A stretch of 64,000 bases of DNA from Calliphora vicina (taxonomy: Eukaryota > Arthropoda > Insecta > Diptera > Calliphoridae): the NCBI RefSeq assembly GCF_958450345.1, contig NC_088780.1:63015533-63079532 (forward strand). The letters are read 5' to 3'. The position numbers and the translations under genes were made by a program. The notes beneath the pieces are model-generated. The model had not been told where the DNA came from. It saw only the letters and a program-made list of their open reading frames with translations, and ran no database searches. Shown here piece by piece: positions 12,109 to 21,355 of the stretch. Positions within the stretch are counted from its first letter, which is position 1, and each line of letters begins with the position of its first letter.

Positions 12109-13266
12109 CACAGATTATTACAGATATGAATCAGCTGTTTTTACGAATATGGCAACCAAAATACAACCTGTAAATATATGTCAAAATGGTGGTGGTTTGA
12201 AAAGAGGGACAAATATATAATAATGTTTGTTTGTCCCTCTTTTCAAAATACGTTACTATCAATTTCAAAAAAAAATCAAACATTACTAATTGTCAATAAA
12301 TTTAATATTGATTTGTGAAAAAATTCTATTAAAAATTAAACAAATTTAAAATTCCTAAAGAAAATATTCCCAACAGCATCTAGCCAATATAATAAGTAAT
12401 AATAAAACTTTTCTAATAACAACATTAAGGCCCTAATTTTATAAATCACGTCACCAAAGTGATATTTATGTGCAAAGCAAAAACAACATTTCACACATTT
12501 TAAAAATTTGTTTTTGTTTTGTGTACACAATTTTCAAATTATGAAAGGCAAATCAACGCTTGAATTTTTGTGCATTTTGTACAAAAAACAAAAACAAATT
12601 TTTGAAATGTGTTAAATGTTGTTTTTGCTTTGCACATAAATATCACTTTGGTGACGTGATTTACAAAATTAGGGCCTAAAAGTAACAATATTAATTTCTG
12701 CGGGAGAGAACTTCCGGTAACAACTACTTCTAACAAATTTCGCCAACAACAGACCTGTTACAACAAATATAAGACCAAACCGTTGTGTTCAACTTTTTCA
12801 AAATGCCGTAAGTGCAGCAAATATATTCCTCCGTTCTGCAACACGCTAAATCTAAGAAATCTTTTTTGCTAATTCTTAGGAACAAGCGTTTTCCTAACAG
12901 CCAAAAGTTCACCTTCTTTAATTACATTACATATGTCGTTGGTGGTTCGTCAACCAAGTTTTTTTGCAGTAAATGCTCACCAATTCCATTGTCTCTGAAT
13001 TTTATTTCTTTATTTGATTTTTACAATTTTATTAATATTTTATTTACAAAAATGATTAAAATTTACTGCAATGTTTATTTTTGTTTTCATTTTCTTACAG
13101 TCATATATAGGTCTCTCACACTCATTGCTTATATTGTAAATTATATTTTTGTTCTCGCTCTGTAAACCACGACCAAAATAAAATCGTTTGAAACGTCAAA
13201 ATAACCATACGGTTCCAAATTACTTATATGACACCTATCATTAGTTTCATATCTGTATAATCTGTG
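12109..13266. mobile_element. Non-autonomous hAT element, 1.16 kb
   Basis: The ends CACAGATTAT and ATAATCTGTG are inverted, and homology continues inward (acagatatgaa). A perfect 8-bp target duplication gtatacgt flanks the element (12101-12108 and 13267-13274). No transposase is visible. Inside are a nested palindromic MITE (12428-12677) and a short inverted repeat gaaaagagggacaaa near 12196-12246. The frames on either strand at 12812-13165 look non-coding. Confidence 0.85.
12428..12677. mobile_element. Palindromic long-TIR MITE, 250 bp
   Basis: The ends AGGCCCTAATTTT and its complement extend into about 65-bp nearly perfect inverted arms containing aaatcacgtcaccaaagtg. The short frames at 12336-12530 and 12539-12736 (-) encode related peptides only because they read the two arms. 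Target duplication is not clear. Confidence 0.8.
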
Positions 13267-13274
13267 GTATACGT

Positions 13275-13736
13275 ATATCAATAGTCTATTTTTCCAAAAA
13301 AATATATATCGTTAGCTAAAATGCAAAAAGGCGTAAGTAACAAAAACATTATTTTACAGGAGAAGCAAAAAACTTTGTAAAATTAAAACTATAAACATTG
13401 TTAATTTATTTTTTAACAAAAAAAATGTTTTTTTTAAATTATTTGTAGACTTATGTTAGATACGCCTTTTTGACTTCTGTTTTTCTGAAACACAAAAAGA
13501 CGTATCTACAACAAATAAGTATAAACATATAGTTGAAGTATTTTATAAAATATAAAATGTCTACTTTCGGCTTAAAGAAGGTATACGAATTAATAATTGA
13601 TTATAAAAAATTAAGTTTATTGATTAAAATAAAGTTTAACATAATTAATTTTAAATTAAAGGTTTTACATTTTTAATTTCAGTTTGTTATATAATATTAG
13701 ACGTAAGTTTATATTTTTATTAAAATTTTTTTAATA
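13275..13736. other. Intergenic with short inverted repeats
   Basis: No ORF. A hairpin gatacgcctttttg/caaaaagacgtatc spans about 13458-13508, and a third copy of the motif (caaaaaggcgtaag) is at 13325. It may be the decayed end of the transposon that carried the adjacent gene. Confidence 0.4.
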
Positions 13737-15563
13737 TTAATTAAAATTAATTTTGAAATGGAATATTGTCATAAAAATAATTAACTTTTTGAGATCCTGT
13801 AGATGTTGCCATTTTTTGAATGAAATTTTTAATCTCTCTTCATGTAATTGGGAAGGTGCAAAAAGTGTGAATTTGTGTCTAATTCTTTGTGGAAGCTGTT
13901 CGTAATCTTCAGTTATATTTGTTTTGAAGTAAATAGTACCACTTGGATCGTATGCTAAAGTACGGATCATATTGACAGTGGGATCTCCGGCCTTATTACC
14001 TAAAATCAAATAAAAAGTTTTAAATTTTTAAAACAAGTTTATGGATTTAAATTTTGTTAAGGTGATCGTTTCCTGGTCTAATAGAAGCATATCGCTTAGG
14101 AATAGAGTCATAATTGAGAAAGTAATTATGATTTATATGATGCACTGTAAAAGGTTTAGGGCTTTTCCGGGCAGCTTTTATTTGTTCAACAAGTTGGAAT
14201 GGTAAATTTAAGTGTTTATTTTTAATTTTCCTTTCAATCAAAGAGTGGGTTGAATCACATTCCATTTGAGTGTGACCAACTACCAAGTATTTGTGCTCTA
14301 TTGTGATGTTTTTTTCTACGCATAAAGATGCTAAAGCATTAGACAGAACCACGTTTCTGTTTTGGTAAAAACAACCATCAGAATAGAGAATAATGTGGTG
14401 CATGGTAGGGAATTTAACAACAGCATTTCTTAAAAAATTTACGATAATTGTTGCAAATGTCGATGATACCAGATTTCCTTCTGTTTTATCCCAAACATAA
14501 TTATCGGAGTCATGATTTATTACATTATAAATTGTGAAATTATGAACTTGTAATTTCATTTTATAATAAGCGGAGTTGGCATTCGATTTCGGTATAAGCT
14601 TCACTGCTTGCATATCCATACAGAATAGTAGACTAAACCCAGATTTAGCATTTTCAATATCGTTTTCTTTCTCGATTCTCATTTTCTCTATTTCATTTCT
14701 GTGATTTTCGAATTCATCCTGTGAAATATTTTTTGATTTGTATGACAAACAAATGTCGCATTGGTCGTTTCGTGGTTTGAATATGGAGTAATTACAACTT
14801 TTTATTAACTTCATGAAATTTGGAAAAGATACTGCCTCAATATCATTATTTCGGTATAATGATCATACATTTCTGAATAACATTTGATGTCTACCTGGAA
14901 ATATAGTTTGGTTGTATATTGCCGACGATAATGTGATTCCAATTTTGGGTCGTCTTCCAACCATTTTCGCAAAAAGCTAAGTCTTTTAGTATATAATTGC
15001 CCGCTGTTTGTTTCTCTCTTTGCTTAAGTTTTCACAGCCTGTTGCTTTCCAGGATTCTTTTGAGTGCAATGTAAACTGCTAGCATTTATCCATAATCTGA
15101 CCATTTTTTCAGATATTCCTAATGTTGATAAAAACATTTTGGCACACACTTGAAAACGATTTGTATTGTGCTTCAGAAAATAGTATTGTGTATTTGAACG
15201 TCTTGTGTTTTCCACTAAAGTACGCTGTTTTTTTGAGCACTCAATCAGGTTTATTACATAAATTTTTTTTTGGTCCCACATCATCTTCCAGAACTTTTCA
15301 AAAATTTCCTTACGTATGTCTTCTGAAAAATGGGAGCAGTGTCGCAATACACTTTTTACGCAAAATTTTGAGTTGCACGCATTTTTCAATTCTCTCGGTT
15401 TTTTACCACTCATAACTTTTCCTTTGGACATACCTTTATATATTTGACCTTCCATACGATTACTTTTATTTTCGCGTCTCTGATTTTTGACAACTTTATT
15501 GTAACTCTTAAACTCCTCACTATCTAAGTTTGTTTGAGACATATTTTCACAATTTGAATTCAT
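13737..15563 (-). pseudogene. Broken DDE-type transposase-like gene
   Basis: Three collinear fragments read leftward: 15563-15024 (ATG start, basic N-terminus), 14814-14047, and 14009-13737. The N-terminal frame meets an in-frame TAA at about 15024. Coding similarity continues beyond it (a W-L-E-D-D-P-K-L-E-S stretch near 14945) before a frameshift near 14815. The middle fragment has a CxxC motif (CDICLSYK) and a plausible acidic triad: D in CMDMQ, D in LYSDGC, and E in HTQME. This matches a widespread family of uncharacterised insect and cnidarian transposase-like proteins. Assignment to a named superfamily is not possible here. The C-terminal part is separated by a ~40-nt stretch with stops, either a tiny intron remnant or a further break. 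Overall it is an inactive mobile-element gene. Confidence 0.65.
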
Positions 15564-16340
15564 TTTAGTAATTATATTATTAAAATTTCACAGTTAGTAA
15601 TTGTTTATAATTTACTGTTTATTTCCACTTTTATTTTAACTTTTATTATTGTAAATGTTTCACAAAGTTTTATTTTATATAAAAGTAGTCCAAATCACAT
15701 TTCCGAATGAAAATTGAAGCTAAATTTGGAAATATATACTAAACGTTAAAATTTCAAAGAATAAATGATGACATTTTTGAATTTTCGAGCAAGTATTATT
15801 ATACAATTTTCAAAGAAAACCATTTCATTATATTTTGTTCGAAAAAAATATGTATTTACGTCGTTTTTTGTTAATAAAAGCGTAATTTTTGATCGCAGAA
15901 GTGTAAAATTTTGTCAAGACATGTTAGACTTGCCACCTTTTGAAATTTCCAAAACGGGACACCACTAAATGATCAGAGAACGATGGAAAAAACATGGAAA
16001 ATTACCTAGCGTGGGTTATAGGACTTGCTGAGTACATTACAAATTGTGTCAAAAAATTTCAGAAACACCTTCAAATTCAGAAGTTATTCTGAAAAAACCG
16101 TTTACAGTGATGTTTTTCCACTTATCGATCTGTAACTCAGTCAGTTTTTGTTCAATTTTAATTTTTTTAACGTGTTGGGAAAGAAAACTTATTACGCTTC
16201 AAAATGACATGCATTTATTGATACATTTGTAAGTTATAAGTGAAAGCTTATAAAAATGTATATAAATGTATAAAGAAAAAAATAATAAAACATGGTTTTA
16301 ATTTTTCAAATCGGATGAGAACTGTAAAAGTTATTCAACT
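15564..16340. other. AT-rich intergenic with dispersed repeat fragment
   Basis: 15600-16030 shows only short chance frames. 16078-16170 is a diverged copy of 43715-43810: both contain gttattc, an A-run, ccgttt, and later gtaactcagtcagttttt. No gene. Confidence 0.5.
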
Positions 16341-16533
16341 TTTCATTAATTAAAAATATATACAATATTTGGCGATTTGGACGCTTAAAGAAAAATAATA
16401 AAAAAAACCAATTGTGCACCTAAAACAGTGTAAAAAAAAACAAACAAATAGTGCCAAAAAAAATTGTTAAATTATCAAAAATAGATTTAAATTAATAAGA
16501 AAGTGTGTTTGTGTTCCTTTTCTTTTGATTTGA

Positions 16534-18097
16534 GTGAAAGAGCATATGAGTTCTCATGATGAGACTGCTAGGCTCAGCTTAAACGGCAGAAATGCATACA
16601 TATTTCTCAGTGGGGAGAGTGATCAAAAAAATATAACTGATCGCAATTACAACAAACATTATTTAACTGCCAAACCTATTGAGAGAGCTCGCTCTTGTTC
16701 CCCCGCTCTTCAATTATATGATGCAAATAATATGCAATCAATATCACCGAAAAGTGATTGTATAGAATATAGCACAAAAGAGAATACAGACAATTCTAAT
16801 ATAAAGAACAATACGCCTGTGTTAAACACAACAACAACATCAGTCCACAAAAAAAGGAGACACCTTTTAAAAAGCAGAAACTAACTACAAGTCCCTTGAA
16901 TAATAATCGTTTCGCGCTTTTGAGTGAAGATGACAATATTAAGTCTGTTAAAAATGGTAATTCTAATCAGAAACCATTAAAGCCACCACCAATCTTTCTT
17001 CGGGAACCTAGTTCTAATAATTTGGTAAGAATATTAATTGATCTTGTTGGAAAAAATAATTTCCACATCGTCCCAATAAGAAAAGGTGGTGTGCATGAAA
17101 CGAAAATAGTCATATACACTGAGGAGGATTATAGAAAAATCTCTCAATACTTAAACGACGGCAAGAAGAATTTCTACACATATCAGCTGAAAAGTAGTAA
17201 GGGCCTTATAGTGGTCATAAAGGGTATAGAGTCCAGTGTAGAACATAACGAAATCAAGGAGGCCCTGGAAGAAATGGGCTATAAAGCGAAAGTAGTAATA
17301 AATATATTTAACAGAGACAAAACTCCTCAACCAATGTTTAGAGTAGAGTTAGATCCAGATGATAAAAAACTAAAAGGGAATGAAACTCACCCAATATACT
17401 CTCTTCGTTATTTACTGAATCGTAGAATAACTATTGAGGAACCTCTCAAGCGAAATCGACCCGTCCAGTGCGGTAACTGTCAAGAGTTTGGACATACGAG
17501 AAATTATTGTACTCTACGCACTGTATGTGTTGCATGCGAAGACTTGCATTCTTCATCACAATGTGATATTATCCAAAAGGGTCTCAAAAAGAAATGTGGA
17601 AACTGTGGTGGCGACCATACGGCGAATTATCGGGGATGCCCAGTTTACAAAGAATTATTAAAAAGATTGAGAGAGAGGCGTCAACCAAAGGGAGATGACT
17701 TTTTTGTTCCACCTGCGGGTAACATAGATTTTCCTACACCAGTAAATTCAGTAGCCCGTAATAATGAAAATAGGAACTCTACGACAATGAATGCAAATTT
17801 CACACAATTAAACACGGCTAAATCTGGAACCAACTCTTACGCTGGTGTTTTGAAGTCAGAAAATAAGCAGCTAAATCTGGAACCAACTCTTACGCTGGTG
17901 TTTTGAAGTCAGAAAATAAGCAGCCTAATATACCCCAAAATACGGGAGGGTTAGAAAACCTGTTACAAGCGCTTACACAAAATATTACCTCTCTTAATGA
18001 AAACATGACTAACATAATGTCAACCATGCAAAACACAATACAAGAGCTTTTGAGAGCGCAGAACCAAATGCTTCAAATCCTCCTATCAAAAAAATGA
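16534..18097 (+). pseudogene. LINE copy 1 ORF1 (gag-like), frame-disrupted
   Basis: This nucleic-acid-binding gag protein of a Jockey-clade LINE is split into three frames. 16534-16884 gives the N-terminus, with the conserved LSLNGRNAY and ARSCSPAL motifs also present in copy 2. 16896-17906 gives the conserved RNA-binding-like region (FYTYQLKSSKGL) and three CCHC knuckles (CGNCQEFGHTRNYC, CVACEDLHSSSQC, CGNCGGDHTANYRGC). 17903-18097 gives the C-terminal coiled-coil-like tail. Break 1 is a one-base shortfall in the A-run at 16849-16855. Break 2 is an exact 53-bp tandem duplication (17818-17870 and 17871-17923), which is not a multiple of three. Without these lesions the frame would be continuous. 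The stop overlaps the ORF2 start by four bases. Confidence 0.8.
17818..17923 (+). repeat. Exact 53-bp tandem duplication inside ORF1
   Basis: 17818-17870 and 17871-17923 are identical by eye; both begin ctaaatctggaacc and end aataagcag. 53 mod 3 is 2, so the duplication shifts the reading frame and truncates ORF1. Confidence 0.95.
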
Positions 18098-20805
18098 GTT
18101 TCTTGAAAGTTTGTTTTTGGAATGCAAATGGTTTGAACCAACATAAATCTGAGGTTTATAATTTTATGATAAGTAAAGACGTCGATGTGATGTTAATTTC
18201 TGAGACACACCTTACAAATAGATACAACTTTAATATTTCAGGATTTTCATTCAATAACACAAATCATCCCGACGGAAAAGCTCATGGTGGTACTGGTATC
18301 TTGATTAAAAGCCGTTTAAAACATTATGCCCTAGATGAATTTTCAAAAGAATATATGCAAGCAACTTCCATACGACTGGAATGTTCATTTGGAAATCTTA
18401 CAGTGAGTTCCATATATTGCCCCCCACGATTTTCGATGACTAAGGACAAATTTGAAGAATTCTTTGAAACTCTAGGAGATCGTTTCCTGGCATGTGGTGA
18501 TTACAATGCGAAACACACATACTGGGGTTCACGGCTAATTAACCCTAGAGGAAGACAGCTCTACAAAGCCCTAGTTGACAGTAGGAATTGCCTGGATGTC
18601 ATATCCCCTGGCCAACCAACATACTGGCCTACTGATCCTAGGAAAATTCCTGACCTTATAGACTTTGCCATATCCAGAAATGTAGATCGAAATTCAATAT
18701 CTACGGAAATATCTTTTGATTTATCTTCCGACCATTCACCCGTAATAGTCACCTATTATGGGAAAAATATACCAAAATCTCCTGAAAATATTCCGTTTTA
18801 CAAAACAAATTGGCTTAAATACAAAAAGTTTATCAGTAGCCATATCCACACAAATCCAAATATACAGTGTGAGGGAGAGATAAACGAATGCGTCAATGAC
18901 TTCACGTCATTAATTATTTCGGCTCTGGATCATTCAAGGATCGAGATCTCTAGAAAGCCAAAAATGCATATTTCCAATTCAGATATTGAACGATTGCTTC
19001 TCGAAAAGAGAAAGCTTAGAAGAGAATGGCAACAAAATAGATCACCTGCTGCAAAGCAGAGGCTGTCCATCGCTACTAGAAGACTGAAGAGAGCCCTTTG
19101 TTTAGAAGAGGACCGCAGAAACGAAAGATACATTGAGAGTTTGACGAATACTAAACATACGAACTTTTCTCTTTGGAAAGCCACACGTAACATCAAACCA
19201 CCGGTAGAGGGAAAAACTCCGTTGAGAAAATCTGACGGTAATTGGGCAAGAAATGATAAGGACAAAGCATTAATTTTTGCCGAGCACCTACGTAATGTAT
19301 TTAAGCCAAATCCACCCAACAATGATTTTGTACTGGAAAATCCTCCTGTTCACGAGACAGCGGATGATCATATCAGAGTAAGTCCCGAGGACGTTCGAAA
19401 AGTTATCAAAAATAACACAAATACAAAAAAATCTCTGGGATATGACAAAATTACGCCATCCATGATTAAAAACCTACCGAATATAGCTATAATCGTGCTA
19501 TCTGTATTGTTTTCTGCTATCATTAGACTAGGCGTTTTCCCAACTAATTGGAAAATTGCTCAGATCATAATGATACCTAAACCAGGAAAAGATTTAACAA
19601 TGCCGTCTTCATACAGACCTATAAGTCTACTGCCATGCATATCAAAGTTATTTGAGAAAGTATTGCAATGTAAAATTATTCCATACTTAAATAACCAAAA
19701 TATTATCCCAGTTCATCAATTTGGTTTTCGTGAACAACATGGAACCATTGAACAAGTTAATCGATTGACTGGAGAGATCAGAAAATCTTTTGAAAATAAA
19801 AAATACTGCTGTGCTATCTTTTTGGACATCGCCCAGGCCTTCGACAAGGTGTGGCATAAGGGGTTAATTCACAAAATTAAGAGTCTACTGCCACCAAGTA
19901 CGCATCGATTACTGGAGTCATACATATCAGACCGAGTTTTTAGAGTGAAATATTGCGATTATGTAACAGGAAATTATGAAATTAAAGCTGGTGTTCCACA
20001 GGGAAGTGTTCTCGGACCAACACTTTATTTGATATATACTTCTGACTTGCCTGTGTGTGATAGACTTACCATATCAACATTCGCTGATGATACGGCAATA
20101 CTTAGCTCACATGCAGATCCGCAGGTAGCTTCTACGAAATTGGCAAATTATCTGAGACTCGTGGAAATATGGTTGAATAACTGGAGAATACGAGTGAATG
20201 AACTCAAAAGTAAACACATCACATTTACTCTCAGAAGGGGTGATTGTCCACCTATCACACTAAATAACATAAACATTCCACAGACAGATACTGTTACATA
20301 TCTTGGTATTCACTTGGATAGACGACTTACTTGGCGTCGTCATATAGAAGCCAAGAGACTTCACATGAAGTTAAGAGCCTCTAGCCTTCACTGGTTACTC
20401 AATCACCAATCAAAATTAAGCCTTGACTATAAAGTCATCCTGTATAAATGTGTTTTAAAACCAATCTGGACATATGGAATCCAATTGTGGGGAACGGCCA
20501 GTAATTCCAGTATTGAACTTATACAGAGGGCCCAATCGAGAATTCTTAGGATAATGACAGGTGCACCTTGGTACATAAGAAATGAGAACATCCATAGAGA
20601 CCTACAAGTACCGTTAGTTAAAGATGAATTCAAGAATGTCCGTGAGAAATACATCATGAAATTGTGGAACCACCCGAACCCGCTTGCAAGACATCTCACA
20701 CAGACCCAAATAAGATCAAGGCTTCGTAGAGCCGATCTTATTATTATTAGTGGGATGCGTATTATATTTAATACGCATCCCACTAAGAGACCAAAAAGTT
20801 CTTAA
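18094..20805 (+). CDS. LINE ORF2: AP endonuclease and reverse transcriptase
   Basis: A 903-residue open frame that nicks target DNA and carries out target-primed reverse transcription. The endonuclease (about 1-230) shows FWNANGL (N10), SETH (E37), CGDYNAKH (D136) and SSDHSPV (D213, H214). The RT core (about 470-760) shows FLDIAQAFDKVWH (D578), AGVPQGSVLGP, and the catalytic FADD (663-666). A C-terminal domain of the Jockey type follows (KPIWTYGIQLWGTA). It starts at the ATG overlapping the ORF1 stop, as is common in Jockey elements. The family C-terminus should end near LRRADLI. Here the last 18 or so residues are translated from adjacent satellite DNA, so the native stop is lost. The catalytic domains look intact. 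Confidence 0.92.
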   Translation: MSFLKVCFWNANGLNQHKSEVYNFMISKDVDVMLISETHLTNRYNFNISGFSFNNTNHPDGKAHGGTGILIKSRLKHYALDEFSKEYMQATSIRLECSFGNLTVSSIYCPPRFSMTKDKFEEFFETLGDRFLACGDYNAKHTYWGSRLINPRGRQLYKALVDSRNCLDVISPGQPTYWPTDPRKIPDLIDFAISRNVDRNSISTEISFDLSSDHSPVIVTYYGKNIPKSPENIPFYKTNWLKYKKFISSHIHTNPNIQCEGEINECVNDFTSLIISALDHSRIEISRKPKMHISNSDIERLLLEKRKLRREWQQNRSPAAKQRLSIATRRLKRALCLEEDRRNERYIESLTNTKHTNFSLWKATRNIKPPVEGKTPLRKSDGNWARNDKDKALIFAEHLRNVFKPNPPNNDFVLENPPVHETADDHIRVSPEDVRKVIKNNTNTKKSLGYDKITPSMIKNLPNIAIIVLSVLFSAIIRLGVFPTNWKIAQIIMIPKPGKDLTMPSSYRPISLLPCISKLFEKVLQCKIIPYLNNQNIIPVHQFGFREQHGTIEQVNRLTGEIRKSFENKKYCCAIFLDIAQAFDKVWHKGLIHKIKSLLPPSTHRLLESYISDRVFRVKYCDYVTGNYEIKAGVPQGSVLGPTLYLIYTSDLPVCDRLTISTFADDTAILSSHADPQVASTKLANYLRLVEIWLNNWRIRVNELKSKHITFTLRRGDCPPITLNNINIPQTDTVTYLGIHLDRRLTWRRHIEAKRLHMKLRASSLHWLLNHQSKLSLDYKVILYKCVLKPIWTYGIQLWGTASNSSIELIQRAQSRILRIMTGAPWYIRNENIHRDLQVPLVKDEFKNVREKYIMKLWNHPNPLARHLTQTQIRSRLRRADLIIISGMRIIFNTHPTKRPKSS

Positions 20806-20974
20806 AGGAATAGACCAAAGCTTTCTTTTGAGCAAAAAAGAAAAATTTTAAAATAGGCCCCTTTTGGAAAAAAATTCGATTTTGCCCAAAAAAAATCAAA
20901 AATTGTATATCTTGAGTTACAAAACATTTATTTAGCTATATATCCCACTCGCATCCCACTAAGCGACCAAATAG
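20749..20974. repeat. ~178-bp satellite, left block
   Basis: cgcatcccactaagagacc (about 20772) recurs as cgcatcccactaagcgacc (about 20951), a period of about 178 bp. A third copy lies at about 24706, right of the inserted hAT element. The block starts with a palindrome (20748-20785) in which the repeat start is present in inverted form next to the LINE end. Confidence 0.8.
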
Positions 20975-21355
20975 CATAGTTGGGGGTAGTGCACTAATTT
21001 TTAACTATCACTAATAGTTAGTGGTAGTGTAAAATAATTCACTAATTTTTTTAATGTTTAGTGATGAGTTGAAAAATATAAGCCTCACTCAACAATAGTG
21101 ATAGTGTAGTTAAAATTTTTTAACTAATAATATTTTGAAAATAGTTAAAATATTTTTTTTTGCAGCCTAATGAAATAATTTTTTCTACACTAAAATTTTT
21201 AGTTAAAAAAATATTCCTGCACTATTTTTTTCAACAAAGAAATGTTTTACTCTATTCATAGTTTAAGTTAATATATTTAAGGAAAAAACGTAAAAGCGGT
21301 ATATAAATACACAAATTACAATAAAAAGAGAAATAAGCAATTACACAGAAAATAA

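Larger units (their letters stand above)
16340..20748 (+). mobile_element. Jockey-like LINE, copy 1
   Basis: A non-LTR retrotransposon with a gag-like ORF1 (16534-18097) and an endonuclease/RT ORF2 (18094-20805) joined by an ATGA overlap. The 5' limit is uncertain: an AT-rich leader with a downstream-promoter-like GGACGC at about 16379 precedes ORF1. The 3' end stops right after the expected ORF2 C-terminus in a short (att)n run and abuts satellite DNA. No poly(A) or 3'UTR is seen and no satellite was found on the left, so the 3' junction may be a rearrangement. Confidence 0.85.

Noticed and set aside
12336..12736. Two adjacent minus-strand frames with similar Cys-rich peptides
   Set aside because: Similarity arises because they read the two arms of a palindromic MITE, not from a duplicated gene.
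12812..13165. 117-codon plus-strand frame
   Set aside because: Starts at a non-ATG codon, antisense frames are equally open, composition is that of AT-rich DNA, and it lies inside a non-autonomous hAT.
18561..19322. Minus-strand frames over LINE ORF2
   Set aside because: Antisense shadows of a gene with clear endonuclease and RT motifs.
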